DNA of 64,000 nt from Vibrio hepatarius (GTDB lineage: Bacteria > Pseudomonadota > Gammaproteobacteria > Enterobacterales > Vibrionaceae). Numbering within the stretch: position 1 is the first letter of the stretch; every line of letters starts with the position of its first letter. The notes beneath the pieces are model-generated. The model saw only the letters and a list, made by a program, of their open reading frames with translations. It ran no database searches and had not been told where the DNA came from. This document shows positions 47,106-57,560 of this stretch, piece after piece. Position numbers and translations under genes: made by a program. Location: NCBI RefSeq assembly GCF_011806575.1, contig NZ_JAATOO010000025.1, forward strand, positions 1 through 64,000, read 5' to 3'.

Positions 47106-47136
47106 AAAAAGCGAGCTAAATTAGCTCGCTTTTTTT
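47106..47136 (+). terminator. rho-independent terminator after prc
   Basis: AAAGCGAGCTAA (47108-47119) pairs with TTAGCTCGCTTT (47121-47132), followed by T to 47136. It lies 15 bases after the prc stop. Confidence 0.92.
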
Positions 47137-47224
47137 ATGCCAATAATTAATGTGATTTAGATCGAAATTTTAGCCAAATCGTATGACAGTGCCTAAGCTT
47201 AGAAAAAAGAGTGAGGGGCATGTT

Positions 47225-47887
47225 ATGAGATGGATTGGATTAATTTGCATCATTTTTAGTATATCTGCGTCTAGTGAGCCGGTACGGGATAACTCGGATT
47301 TAACCCAATTCGACCAACCATTTCTGCTCGGGGATTGGTATTTGATTAACCCAAACCCAGAAGCGTCCCAAGAAAACTTTCTGGCGATAAAGCTCTCTTT
47401 AAATTCCAACTACAGTTTTAACATCGACATCCAGAAGAAAGACTATTCCGTTGACCACTGGGACGGTGAATACAACGCTAGCGACAATACGTTGATTTTG
47501 GGATTGAACACATCAGAGCCGCAAGTCTACCAATACTCTGCCAATCACCATCTGCTTAACCTCAATGGCGTCACCTTTACTAAAGCACTCTCCAATTCTC
47601 TCGCTGGATTTTGGTCAAGCCAACACTTAGCAGGTGATGACCTGATGGCGAGTGACGTCCACAAAATGGACCTCGTGTTGCAACCAGACTTTCTGTTTAC
47701 CTTCCGAGTCAGAAACCAAAATGGCGTAGAAGTGGTGCATAGTGGCGTTTATTACACCGAAGGCAACCAACTCGTGTTGATGTACGAAAACGGTGAGCAC
47801 GAAACGCGTTATACACTCAACCGAGATACGTTGACCTTAGGAGAAGAAGAAGGTGGTATGTACGCAGTACTAAATAGAATCCGCTAA
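47225..47887 (+). CDS. exported hypothetical protein
   Basis: I do not recognise this family. The 220-residue product starts MRWIGLICIIFSISASSEP, a short signal peptide. The rest is soluble and beta-rich with repeated W-G-x-Y/W-Y patterns (FLLGDWYLINP, HWDGEYN, AGFWSSQ, HSGVYYTE), suggesting a lipocalin-like or calycin barrel. GAGGGG lies upstream of the ATG at 47225; the longer frame to 47183 would hide the signal. It stands alone between prc and pepN. Confidence 0.65.
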   Translation: MRWIGLICIIFSISASSEPVRDNSDLTQFDQPFLLGDWYLINPNPEASQENFLAIKLSLNSNYSFNIDIQKKDYSVDHWDGEYNASDNTLILGLNTSEPQVYQYSANHHLLNLNGVTFTKALSNSLAGFWSSQHLAGDDLMASDVHKMDLVLQPDFLFTFRVRNQNGVEVVHSGVYYTEGNQLVLMYENGEHETRYTLNRDTLTLGEEEGGMYAVLNRIR

Positions 47888-48234
47888 CGTGTTATTACCC
47901 ACTAGATTGTTAAAGAGATTTTTGCTTGTTTAATAGTCAGATTGTTTGGTGTAGAGACAAGAATCAGAGAAAAAACGAGGTATTTGTTTTTAATGCCTCG
48001 TTTTTTTATTTGTGGAGTTGTAAGCTAGTAGCCAATTTTCGGGCTATTTTTCTAGTGGGCAAATTAAAACTGCCTAGCTGGAACAAGCAACCGCTCGATT
48101 CATACAGCATTAGTAAAACGAGCTCTTGGGTAACAGACAACACAGGAGCGTTTGTGCTTAAGCACACTATTAATGATGCTCAGGTTTGATGCATCGACGT
48201 GCATTACTCACCACTCAGTCAGAAGGATTTAGAC
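47888..48234. other. gap between the exported protein gene and pepN
   Basis: These 347 bases contain a terminator (47971-48007) and the pepN leader. A weak 87-codon frame (47926-48189) spans the terminator and has no ribosome site, so it is not called. No other structure was found. Confidence 0.55.
47971..48007 (+). terminator. rho-independent terminator upstream of pepN
   Basis: AAAACGAGG (47972-47980) pairs with CCTCGTTTT (47996-48004) across a 15-base loop, followed by T to 48007. It ends transcription of the exported-protein gene. Confidence 0.8.
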
Positions 48235-50841
48235 ATGGCTCAGACCCCTCAAGCCAAATATCGTAAAGATTATCAATCACCATCTCACACTATTACCGAT
48301 CTAGACTTAACTTTTGATCTGTTTGATAACGAGACCATCGTGACGGCAGTTTCACAAGTTAAGCAACTAAAAGACTCAACCACGCTACAGCTTGACGGAG
48401 AAAGTCTGAAGCTGCTTAGCGTAACAGTGAATGGTGAAGCTTGGACTCAATACCAAGAAGCCGAAGGTATGCTTGAACTCAACAACCTTCCGCAAGAGTT
48501 CGAACTGATAATCGTGACTGAAATTGATCCAGAAGCGAACACTGCACTGGAAGGTCTATACAAGTCGGGTGGTGCATTCTGTACTCAATGTGAAGCAGAA
48601 GGTTTCCGCCGCATTACTTACTATCTCGATCGCCCAGACGTTTTAGCAAAATACACCACCAAAGTGATCGCCGATAAAGCGGCGTACCCGTTTTTGCTAA
48701 GTAACGGTAACCGTATTGCACAAGGCGATCTTGAAGGTGGTCGTCACTGGGTTCAGTGGCAAGACCCGCACCCAAAACCCGCTTACCTATTTGCGCTAGT
48801 AGCCGGTGATTTCGATGTATTGCGTGACCACTATGTGACTAAATCTGGACGCAATGTTGAACTGGAAATTTTTGTCGATAAAGGGAACCTAGACCGCGCA
48901 CCGCATGCGATGACATCTCTGATTAACTCGATGAAGTGGGACGAAGAGCGTTTTGGCCTAGAGTATGACCTTGATATCTACATGATCGTTGCGGTTGATT
49001 TCTTCAACATGGGAGCGATGGAGAACAAAGGACTTAATATCTTTAACTCTAAGTTCGTTCTGGCCAACGAGAAAACAGCAACCGATACCGATTACTTAGG
49101 CATTGAAGCGGTTATCGGCCATGAGTACTTCCATAACTGGACGGGCAACCGAGTGACGTGTCGCGATTGGTTCCAGCTAAGCCTGAAAGAAGGTTTAACG
49201 GTATTCCGTGACCAAGAATTTTCTTCAGATCTTGGTTCGCGCCCAGTTAACCGAATCAATAATGTTCGCATTATTCGCGGTCCTCAATTTGCCGAAGATG
49301 CTAGCCCAATGTCACACCCAATTCGCCCAGAAAAAGTAATAGAAATGAATAACTTCTACACTTTGACTGTGTACGAAAAAGGGAGTGAAGTTATCCGCAT
49401 GATGCATACATTGCTCGGGGAAGAAGGCTTCCAAAAAGGCATGAAGTTGTACTTTGAGCGCCATGATGGAACGGCGGCAACCTGTGAAGACTTTGTCGCA
49501 GCAATGGAAGATGCAAGTGGCGTCGATCTAAAACAATTCCGTCTTTGGTACAGCCAATCAGGTACACCTACGGTGAAAGTCAGCAGTGAGTTTAATGCCG
49601 ACAAGCAAACTTACTCATTAACGGTAGAGCAATTAACCGAACCCACTCACGACCAAAAAGACAAACAACCACTGCATATTCCATTCGACGTTGAGTTATA
49701 TGCAGCAAATGGTGATGTGATTGAGTTACGCTGTAACGGAAGGGCAGTTGGTAATGTACTGGATGTGACCGAAGCGAAGCAAACCTTTGTGTTTGAAAAC
49801 GTTGCTGAACAGCCAATTCCATCGCTGCTGCGCGAGTTCTCTGCGCCAGTGGTACTGGAATACGACTACAGCGATGAAGAACTAGTGTTCCTAATGGTTC
49901 GCGCGCGGAATGAGTTCGCTCGTTGGGATGCCGGACAAATGCTACTGGCGAAATACATTCGCAGCAACGTAACACGCGTTCAAAGTGGGCAAGACGTTGA
50001 GTTGCCAGCCGCGGTTGTCGATGCTTTCCGTGGTGTATTGCTATCACAAGATCTTGAACCAGCGTTTATCGCAGAGATGCTGGCATTACCAAGCCACAAT
50101 GAAGTGTCTGGTTGGTACAAACAGGTGGATGTAGATTCGGTTGCTAGCGTATTGAAAGCGATCAAAGTTCAATTGGCGAACGAGTTAATCGACGAGTTTA
50201 GCGCGATTTACCATAGCTTAAAGCAAGATGTGTACACCATCGAGCACGCGGCAATTGGCCAACGTTCTCTACGTAATACCGCTCTGGCTTACCTTGCACA
50301 TACTGCATTGGGTAATGAGTTAGCAGAAAAACAGTATGCTGACGCAAACAACATGACAGACACCATTGCGGCGATGAGCGCTGCCAATAGTGCGCAGCTT
50401 GCGTGCCGTGAAGCATTGATGGCTAGCTACAGTGAACAGTGGAAACATGATGGCTTGGTGATGGATAAGTGGTTCGCGCTGCAAGGAACAAACCCAGCAG
50501 ATAACGTACTGCAAGTGATCAAAGCGACTATGGAACATGAGGCGTTCAGCCTCAAAAACCCAAACCGCACTCGCAGTTTGATTGGTTCATTCCTCAATAT
50601 GAACCCAGTGCGTTTTCACGCTAAGTCGGGTGAAGGTTACAAGTTCGCGGGTGAAATTCTACGCGAGCTCAACAGCAGCAACCCGCAAGTAGCGTCACGC
50701 TTAATAGACCCTCTACTTAAGTTCCGTAAGTACGATGAGGAGCGTCAAGCTCTAATCAGAGCCGAACTAGAAGTACTTAAGTCAATGGATAACCTGGCTA
50801 AAGACTTGTTCGAGAAAGTGACCAAAGCGCTCGAAGCTTAA
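48235..50841 (+). CDS. pepN: aminopeptidase N
   Basis: M1-family zinc aminopeptidase of 868 residues (E. coli PepN 870). The substrate-binding GAMEN motif is in MGAMENKGLNIF, and the zinc site is HEYFHNW with a downstream Glu in LKEGLTVFRDQEF. AGAAGGATTTAGAC fits the ATG at 48235; the longer frame from 48199 adds 12 residues that are not family-like. It acts in cytoplasmic peptide turnover. A terminator follows. Confidence 0.96.
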   Translation: MAQTPQAKYRKDYQSPSHTITDLDLTFDLFDNETIVTAVSQVKQLKDSTTLQLDGESLKLLSVTVNGEAWTQYQEAEGMLELNNLPQEFELIIVTEIDPEANTALEGLYKSGGAFCTQCEAEGFRRITYYLDRPDVLAKYTTKVIADKAAYPFLLSNGNRIAQGDLEGGRHWVQWQDPHPKPAYLFALVAGDFDVLRDHYVTKSGRNVELEIFVDKGNLDRAPHAMTSLINSMKWDEERFGLEYDLDIYMIVAVDFFNMGAMENKGLNIFNSKFVLANEKTATDTDYLGIEAVIGHEYFHNWTGNRVTCRDWFQLSLKEGLTVFRDQEFSSDLGSRPVNRINNVRIIRGPQFAEDASPMSHPIRPEKVIEMNNFYTLTVYEKGSEVIRMMHTLLGEEGFQKGMKLYFERHDGTAATCEDFVAAMEDASGVDLKQFRLWYSQSGTPTVKVSSEFNADKQTYSLTVEQLTEPTHDQKDKQPLHIPFDVELYAANGDVIELRCNGRAVGNVLDVTEAKQTFVFENVAEQPIPSLLREFSAPVVLEYDYSDEELVFLMVRARNEFARWDAGQMLLAKYIRSNVTRVQSGQDVELPAAVVDAFRGVLLSQDLEPAFIAEMLALPSHNEVSGWYKQVDVDSVASVLKAIKVQLANELIDEFSAIYHSLKQDVYTIEHAAIGQRSLRNTALAYLAHTALGNELAEKQYADANNMTDTIAAMSAANSAQLACREALMASYSEQWKHDGLVMDKWFALQGTNPADNVLQVIKATMEHEAFSLKNPNRTRSLIGSFLNMNPVRFHAKSGEGYKFAGEILRELNSSNPQVASRLIDPLLKFRKYDEERQALIRAELEVLKSMDNLAKDLFEKVTKALEA

Positions 50842-50854
50842 GTCGACAGAAATG

Positions 50855-50884
50855 AAAAATAGCACCTCAGGGTGCTATTTTTTT
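50855..50884 (+). terminator. rho-independent terminator after pepN
   Basis: AAAAATAGCACC (50855-50866) pairs with GGTGCTATTTTT (50871-50882), with T continuing to 50884. Confidence 0.92.
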
Positions 50885-51017
50885 ATCGGTAATCTGTGGT
50901 GAAATAGGTATCTGAAAGCAAATGACACGTACTTCAGCGGTTAATTTAAAGATAGCTGTGCATATATACAGTGGTTTTGTTATCTCGCTAAAAACGCTAC
51001 TTTTTTGAACAACTAGA

Positions 51018-51236
51018 ATGAATTATTACTATTTTTCGCTCAACATCTCATATCAAACTTTTCTTTCGCACTATAATGGTGCGGCTAGTAACGTTCTTGT
51101 GACTACCGACAATGGATTGCGCCTTCAATTGCCAGCATCCAGATTCAGACCTTTCTTGAGCCAAATTGGCGTAAAAGGCCGTTTTCGCTTAACAACTGAC
51201 CATAATAATAAGTTTATGAAGTTAGAAGTTCTGTGA
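51018..51236 (+). CDS. DUF2835 family small protein
   Basis: A 72-residue protein with the DUF2835 pattern: YYFSLNISYQTFLSHYNG, then LRLQLPASRFRPFLSQIGVKGRF and KFMKLEVL at the end. Members are conserved in marine gammaproteobacteria; the function is unknown. The length is normal for the family. It stands alone between pepN and the large NAD-GDH, with no ideal ribosome site. Confidence 0.7.
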   Translation: MNYYYFSLNISYQTFLSHYNGAASNVLVTTDNGLRLQLPASRFRPFLSQIGVKGRFRLTTDHNNKFMKLEVL

Positions 51237-51424
51237 GAAACTGATTTTATAGAAGTTTAAATAGAACCTTAGTCACATTATCAAACATTTCACCTCATAC
51301 CACTCCCAAAACAATTAACTATTTGTCAATAAAGCTTTTACAATAACCCTGCATTACCCGTGTTAAGCACTATGCTTACGACATCCCCTGCAAATACATA
51401 ATATTCTAATAGTGGAGTGTGAAT

Positions 51425-54400
51425 ATGACCGCGCGTGAAACATTGATGCCGGTTCTTCTTGAAAAAGTGTACAAGCTTATTCAAGACAAACTCGAGCTTG
51501 CTCATCAACCCTTAGTCACTCAACTTGCTCAGCATTTATTTAGCAATATCTCACAAGATGACTTAATCGAACGTAACGAATCTGACCTTTATGGCGCTGT
51601 TGTTAGCCTTTGGCACCACATCAGTGAAAAGGGTGCAGAGGATGTTTCTGTTCGAGTCTTTAACCCTACCGTTAGCCGTCAAGGCTGGCAGTCCACACAC
51701 ACTATTGTTGAAATCGTAGTTCCAGATGGTCCTTTCCTGGTTGACTCGATTAAGATGGCACTTAGTCGTTTGGACTTGGCATCTCACTTAATGCTCCATG
51801 GTCCAACCCAAATTGCTCGTTCTTCAACTGGTGATATCTCTAGCATTAACCAGGGTGAGGGCGCGTTACAGTCACTATTCCATATTGAAGTTGACCGCTT
51901 GAGCGACAAAGCTGCGATGAGTTCATTAAAAGAAGAACTGCTAAGCATTCTTAAAGATACTCGTCTAGTGGTACAAGATTGGCAGCCGATGGTTGAAAAA
52001 CTTGAAGTGGTAACCAATCAAGTAGAAGCACAACAAGGCAAAGTAGAAGTAGAACGTGATCGTTATGAAGAAACGATTAACTTCCTACGTTGGTTAGGCC
52101 AGCACAACTTTACCTTTATGGGCTACAAAGAATTCGACCTTGTTTCTGTCGATGGCGATACTGAACTTCGTCCGACCGAAGAAGCGGGTCTTGGTCTGTT
52201 CTCTGACCCATCTCGCGTACGTGCAGTTAAGTTGTCTGAGTTCCCAGACTCTGCACGTCTCGAAGCGAAGAAACCATTCCTATTGAATATGACCAAAGGC
52301 AACGTGCCTTCGCGTATTCACCGTCCGGCGTACACGGACTATGTCGGCATCAAGAAGTTTGATGCGAAAGGCAAAGTTATCGGTGAGCACCGTTTTACTG
52401 GTCTTTACACTTCTGCAGTGTACAACCAGAGTGTGGCAGGTATTCCACTGATTCGTGAAAAAGTGCAACGTATTCTGAAAGCGAGCGGCTACCGTGAAGG
52501 TTCGTACTCGTACAAAGCACTGCACAATATTTTAGAGAACTACCCGCGTGATGAACTGCTGCAAGCAAAAGAAGAAGAGTTGCTTGAAGTCGGTATGGGC
52601 GTGGTGCAAATGCAAGATCGCGATCTACTGCGTTTGTTTGTTCGTCGTGATCCTTACGGTCGTTTCTTCAGCTGCATGGTGTATGTGACTAAAGATCGTT
52701 ACAACACTGAATTGCGCCGTCAAACTCAACGCATTCTGAAGCAGTACTTTGGCTGCGATAAAGAAGTGGAGTTTACGACGTACTTCTCTGAAAGCCCGCT
52801 TGCAAGAACACACTATATTGTTCGTGTTGATAACAACAATATCGACGTAGACGTAAAAACGATTGAGCAAAATTTAATGGAAGCATCTTCAACTTGGGAT
52901 GATCGCCTATCTGACGCGATCGTAGCGAACTTTGGTGAAAGCAAAGGTCTGCCTTTCTCGAAAGAGTACATGCGCGCATTCCCACGTTCGTACAAAGAAG
53001 ATGTTATGCCGGGCTCTGCGGTTGATGACATTCAGCGTTTAGAAGCGTTGAGCGACGACAACAAACTAGGCATGCTGTTCTACCGCCCACAAGAGTTAGG
53101 CGCCGATTCAAAAGCCGTACGTTTGAAGCTTTACCATCGCGACGAGCCAATCCATCTATCTGACGTGATGCCAATGTTGGAAAACCTTGGTCTGCGCGTT
53201 ATCGGTGAGTCTCCTTACGAAGTACGCAAAGCAAATGGCCAAGTGTACTGGATCCTTGATTTCTCGATGTTACATAAGAGCGAGAAAACGGTGGATCTTC
53301 GTGAAGCTCGCGATCGTTTCCAACAAGCGTTTGCTGCGATTTGGGAAGGTGAGCTAGAAAGCGATGGTTTCAACCGATTGTTGCTTGGAGCTTCATTAAC
53401 TGGCCGTGAAATCTCGATTCTACGTGCGTACGCTCGTTACATGCGTCAGGTAGGTTTCCCATTCAGTCAACAATACATTGAAGATACGTTAAGCCACTAC
53501 CCAGATTTGGCGAAAGGCTTAGTCGATCTATTCGTGAAACGCTTTGATCCAAAATTCAAAGGTAGCGAAAAAGGTCAAAACGATCTTATCAAGAAGATTA
53601 CCGAGCAGTTGGACCACGTAGATAGCTTGGATGATGACCGTATCATTCGTCGCTACATGGAGATGATCACGGCGACGTTACGTACCAACTACTACCAGTT
53701 GGACGAGAACAAGCAGCCGAAACCTTGGTTATCTCTAAAGATGAAACCAAGTGACATACCGGAAATCCCACAACCTGTTCCTGCGTTTGAGATCTTCGTT
53801 TACGCACCAGATATCGAGGGTGTTCACCTTCGTGGCGGTAAAGTTGCACGTGGTGGCTTACGTTGGTCGGATCGTCAAGAAGACTTCCGTACCGAAGTTC
53901 TTGGTCTGGTGAAAGCGCAGCAAGTTAAGAACACGGTAATCGTTCCAGTGGGCGCGAAAGGTGGTTTCGTTTGTAAACGTCAGCACACAATGAATGGCCG
54001 CGACGAGATCTTCGCTGAAGGTCAACGTTGTTACAAACGCTTTATCCGCGCACTACTTGACGTGTCAGATAACATCATCGAAGGTGAAGTAGTACCACCT
54101 AAGAGTGTTGTTCGCCACGATGAAGACGATCCATATTTGGTTGTTGCAGCGGATAAAGGTACAGCGACATTCTCGGATCTTGCGAACTCAGTTTCAGCAG
54201 AATACAACTTCTGGCTTGGTGATGCGTTTGCGTCGGGTGGCTCAAATGGCTACGACCACAAAGCAATGGGTATCACTGCGAAAGGCGGTTGGGAATCAGT
54301 GAAACGTCACTTCCGTGAAATGGGCATTGACTGTCAAACCACAGATTTCACTGCGATTGGTGTGGGTGATATGGCGGGTGACGTATTTGGTAACGGTATG

Positions 54401-56266
54401 CTGCTTTCTAAGCACATTCGTTTGCAAGCTGCGTTTAACCACATGCACATCTTCATCGATCCAAACCCAGAGTCAGCTCCAAGCTGGGAAGAGCGTAATC
54501 GCTTGTTCAATCTTCCGCGTTCAAGCTGGGAAGATTACAACCCAGAACTCATTTCTAAGGGTGGTGGTGTATTCTCACGTCGTGCAAAATCGATCGAGTT
54601 GACACCTGAAATCCAAAAAATGATCGGTACTAAGAAAGCTTCGATGGCACCAAACGAGCTCATCAAGATGATCCTAAGCATGAAAGTGGATCTTCTATGG
54701 AACGGCGGTATCGGTACTTACGTGAAAGCATCAACTGAAACGCATACTGATGTTGGTGACCGTGCAAACGACGTACTACGTATCGATGGCCGTGACCTAC
54801 GCGCTAAAGTCGTCGGCGAAGGTGGTAACTTAGGTATGACTCAGTTAGGTCGTATTGAATACGCTCTTACTGGTGGCCGTGTTAACACTGACTTCGTTGA
54901 TAACGTTGGTGGTGTAGACTGCTCGGACAACGAAGTTAACATTAAGATCTTCCTAAATGGTCTTGTGGCGAATGGTGATCTCACGATCAAACAGCGCAAC
55001 CAAATCCTAGAGTCAATGGAAGACGAAGTGGGTGAGATTGTTCTCGATGACGCCTACTGCCAATCTGAGTCTATCTCAGTGACAGAGCAGCAGGGTACTT
55101 CGTTGGTGAAAGAACAAATTCGTTTCATCCATGCTCTGGAAAAATCTGGTCACTTAGACCGTGCACTGGAATACATTCCGGATGATGAAACTCTGCTTGA
55201 GCGTGAGAAACAAGGTCAAGCTTTGACACGCCCTGAGCTTTCAGTATTGATCGCTTACGCGAAAATGGTTCTGAAAGAAGATCTTGCACAAGCTGAGATC
55301 GCCGATGATAAATTCCACGCAGAACAGCTAGTTAAGTACTTCCCAACAGAGTTACGCCGTAACTACATGGACCAAATGGTTAACCATCCGCTGCGCGTTG
55401 AAATCATTGCAACAGCATTGGCAAACCAAATGGTTAACGAAATGGGTTGTAACTTTGTCACTCGTCTACAAGAAGAAACGGGCGCTTCAGTTGTTGATAT
55501 TGCAAACGCATATGCTGCAGCTCGTGAAATCTACGGACTAGGACAAGTGTTCGAAGAACTGCGTGAGTTAGACAACCAAGCGTCGACGCAAGCTCAGTAC
55601 GATATGATGTACTATGTTCGTCGTACACTACGTCGTCTGTCACGCTGGTTGCTACGTAATCGTACCGGTAAGCAATCTGTCAATGAACTGATTGCGCTAT
55701 ACCAAGCGGACGTTGCGACAATCAAAGCTGATCTAGACAACATGCTGGTTCCTGCAGAAGTAAAAGAGCATGACGAAATGGCGAAAGCTTGGATTGAGCA
55801 AGGTGTGACCGCTGAACTAGCGAATTACGTATCTCGTTTGTCTAGCCTATACTCAGTACTGGATATTTCCACAGTATCCCGTGAAACAGGCAAATCAGTT
55901 GAGAAAAGTGCAAAACTGTACTTCAACCTTGGCGATCGTTTGTCACTGCATTGGTTCTTGAAACAAATCAATAACCAAGCGGTAGACAACAACTGGCAAG
56001 CACTGGCTCGTGCTGCATTCCGTGAAGATCTCGATTGGCAACAACGCCAGTTAACTGGACAAGTGCTAAGTTGCGGTTGTACTTCTGAAGCGCTAGACGT
56101 AATGCAAGCGTTAGAAGACTGGGTGAACGCGAACGAAGTTTCACTTCAACGTTGGGAAAGCATCCTAAACGAGTTCAAAGTGGGTTCAGTTCACGAGTTT
56201 GCCAAGTTCTCCGTTGCATTGCGCGAACTAATGTTACTAAATCTGAATTGTTCAGCTATTGAGTAA
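51425..56266 (+). CDS. NAD-specific glutamate dehydrogenase, large (about 180 kDa) type
   Basis: Catabolic glutamate dehydrogenase (1613 residues) of the L-GDH family, converting glutamate to 2-oxoglutarate and ammonia with NAD+. The long N-terminal part (about 700 residues) carries ACT-like regulatory segments; the catalytic GDH domain includes GGLRWSDRQEDFRTEV, VPVGAKGGFV (catalytic Lys), the DMAGDVFGNGM stretch and GGNLGMTQLGR. A further C-terminal domain of about 350 residues follows. GGAG (51413-51416) fits the ATG at 51425; a GTG at 51419 is also in frame. A terminator follows. Confidence 0.95.
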   Translation: MTARETLMPVLLEKVYKLIQDKLELAHQPLVTQLAQHLFSNISQDDLIERNESDLYGAVVSLWHHISEKGAEDVSVRVFNPTVSRQGWQSTHTIVEIVVPDGPFLVDSIKMALSRLDLASHLMLHGPTQIARSSTGDISSINQGEGALQSLFHIEVDRLSDKAAMSSLKEELLSILKDTRLVVQDWQPMVEKLEVVTNQVEAQQGKVEVERDRYEETINFLRWLGQHNFTFMGYKEFDLVSVDGDTELRPTEEAGLGLFSDPSRVRAVKLSEFPDSARLEAKKPFLLNMTKGNVPSRIHRPAYTDYVGIKKFDAKGKVIGEHRFTGLYTSAVYNQSVAGIPLIREKVQRILKASGYREGSYSYKALHNILENYPRDELLQAKEEELLEVGMGVVQMQDRDLLRLFVRRDPYGRFFSCMVYVTKDRYNTELRRQTQRILKQYFGCDKEVEFTTYFSESPLARTHYIVRVDNNNIDVDVKTIEQNLMEASSTWDDRLSDAIVANFGESKGLPFSKEYMRAFPRSYKEDVMPGSAVDDIQRLEALSDDNKLGMLFYRPQELGADSKAVRLKLYHRDEPIHLSDVMPMLENLGLRVIGESPYEVRKANGQVYWILDFSMLHKSEKTVDLREARDRFQQAFAAIWEGELESDGFNRLLLGASLTGREISILRAYARYMRQVGFPFSQQYIEDTLSHYPDLAKGLVDLFVKRFDPKFKGSEKGQNDLIKKITEQLDHVDSLDDDRIIRRYMEMITATLRTNYYQLDENKQPKPWLSLKMKPSDIPEIPQPVPAFEIFVYAPDIEGVHLRGGKVARGGLRWSDRQEDFRTEVLGLVKAQQVKNTVIVPVGAKGGFVCKRQHTMNGRDEIFAEGQRCYKRFIRALLDVSDNIIEGEVVPPKSVVRHDEDDPYLVVAADKGTATFSDLANSVSAEYNFWLGDAFASGGSNGYDHKAMGITAKGGWESVKRHFREMGIDCQTTDFTAIGVGDMAGDVFGNGMLLSKHIRLQAAFNHMHIFIDPNPESAPSWEERNRLFNLPRSSWEDYNPELISKGGGVFSRRAKSIELTPEIQKMIGTKKASMAPNELIKMILSMKVDLLWNGGIGTYVKASTETHTDVGDRANDVLRIDGRDLRAKVVGEGGNLGMTQLGRIEYALTGGRVNTDFVDNVGGVDCSDNEVNIKIFLNGLVANGDLTIKQRNQILESMEDEVGEIVLDDAYCQSESISVTEQQGTSLVKEQIRFIHALEKSGHLDRALEYIPDDETLLEREKQGQALTRPELSVLIAYAKMVLKEDLAQAEIADDKFHAEQLVKYFPTELRRNYMDQMVNHPLRVEIIATALANQMVNEMGCNFVTRLQEETGASVVDIANAYAAAREIYGLGQVFEELRELDNQASTQAQYDMMYYVRRTLRRLSRWLLRNRTGKQSVNELIALYQADVATIKADLDNMLVPAEVKEHDEMAKAWIEQGVTAELANYVSRLSSLYSVLDISTVSRETGKSVEKSAKLYFNLGDRLSLHWFLKQINNQAVDNNWQALARAAFREDLDWQQRQLTGQVLSCGCTSEALDVMQALEDWVNANEVSLQRWESILNEFKVGSVHEFAKFSVALRELMLLNLNCSAIE

Positions 56267-56316
56267 TGATTACTCATAATTAATTGAATTATTCGGTAAA
56301 ACATTTGATAATACAG

Positions 56317-56340
56317 CCCCGTTTATAACGGGGTTTTTTT
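56317..56340 (+). terminator. rho-independent terminator after NAD-GDH
   Basis: CCCCGTT (56317-56323) pairs with AACGGGG (56327-56333), followed by seven T (56334-56340). It ends just before the pyrD ribosome site. Confidence 0.92.
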
Positions 56341-56354
56341 CTTTCGGAGGCACG

Positions 56355-57365
56355 ATGCTTTACCGTCTAGCCAGAACTGGCTTTTTTCAACTTGATGCCG
56401 AAAAGGCACATGATCTTGCAATTCAAAACTTCAAACGTTTCACCGGCACTCCTCTCGATCTTTTCTATCGTCAACAACTTCCAACTCGTCCAGTAGAATG
56501 CATGGGGCTTACATTCCGTAATCCAGTAGGACTTGCTGCGGGTTTAGATAAGAACGGTGAGTGTATTGAAGCTTTCGATGCAATGGGCTTTGGCTTTGTT
56601 GAAGTAGGTACGGTTACACCACGTCCTCAATCAGGCAATGACAAACCACGTCTTTTCCGCTTAGTAGAAGCAGAAGGGATCATCAACCGCATGGGTTTCA
56701 ATAACCTAGGTGTTGATAATCTAATTGAGAACGTTAAGAAAGCGAAGTTTGATTGCGTACTCGGTATTAATATTGGTAAGAACAAAGACACGCCAATCGA
56801 AAAGGGCGCGGAAGATTACCTGATCTGTATGGAAAAGGTTTACCAATACGCAGGCTACATCGCGGTAAACATTTCATCACCAAATACCCCGGGACTACGT
56901 TCACTACAATACGGTGAAGCATTGGATGAGCTGCTTGCAGAGCTGAAGCAGAAACAATCAGAGTTGGCGGCGAAGCACGATAAGTATGTACCGCTGGCAC
57001 TGAAGATCGCACCGGATCTTAGCGATGATGAGATCAAACAGATCTGTGAATCATTGATCAAAAATAACATTGACGGTGTTATCGCAACCAACACGACACT
57101 AGACCGTAGCATGGTTGACGGTATGAAGCATGCGAATGAAGCGGGTGGTCTAAGTGGTCGTCCGGTTCAATCAAGAAGTACTGAAGTGGTTCGCCAACTT
57201 CACGACCAACTTGGTGAACAGATTCCAGTTATCGGAGTAGGTGGTATTGATTCCTACGTGGCAGCAAAAGAGAAAATGATGGCTGGAGCCAAACTTGTAC
57301 AAGTTTACTCGGGTTTCATTTATCACGGTCCTGGCCTAGTGGCGAAGATCGTCAAAAACCTTTAA
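56355..57365 (+). CDS. pyrD: dihydroorotate dehydrogenase (quinone), class 2
   Basis: Membrane-associated flavoenzyme of pyrimidine synthesis (336 residues, the E. coli size) that oxidises dihydroorotate with quinone. An N-terminal amphipathic helix region precedes the FMN barrel. Seen are [36 protein letters not shown], the catalytic Ser in [15 protein letters not shown], and [19 protein letters not shown] precedes the ATG. A terminator follows. Confidence 0.96.
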   Translation: MLYRLARTGFFQLDAEKAHDLAIQNFKRFTGTPLDLFYRQQLPTRPVECMGLTFRNPVGLAAGLDKNGECIEAFDAMGFGFVEVGTVTPRPQSGNDKPRLFRLVEAEGIINRMGFNNLGVDNLIENVKKAKFDCVLGINIGKNKDTPIEKGAEDYLICMEKVYQYAGYIAVNISSPNTPGLRSLQYGEALDELLAELKQKQSELAAKHDKYVPLALKIAPDLSDDEIKQICESLIKNNIDGVIATNTTLDRSMVDGMKHANEAGGLSGRPVQSRSTEVVRQLHDQLGEQIPVIGVGGIDSYVAAKEKMMAGAKLVQVYSGFIYHGPGLVAKIVKNL

Positions 57366-57439
57366 GGTCTGACAATAAGTTATTGATTGTCGTGACATTG
57401 TCACGCGATGATGTTCTTAACTTTATAGCGTTTTATCGA

Positions 57440-57471
57440 GAGGAAATGAGTTTTCATTTCCTCTTTTTTTT
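57440..57471 (+). terminator. rho-independent terminator after pyrD
   Basis: GAGGAAATGA (57440-57449) pairs with TCATTTCCTC (57454-57463), followed by a T-run to 57471. Confidence 0.92.
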
Positions 57472-57560
57472 CGTTTACGAGCTTATAAAATTCAATCTAT
57501 TGCTTGGAAAGGTAATTAAGCGTTTTACCTAGAATCACAACTAATTAAGAGATTGGAATA

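Noticed and set aside
47926-48189. 87-codon frame upstream of pepN
   Set aside because: It spans an intrinsic terminator, lacks a ribosome site and shows no recognisable domain.
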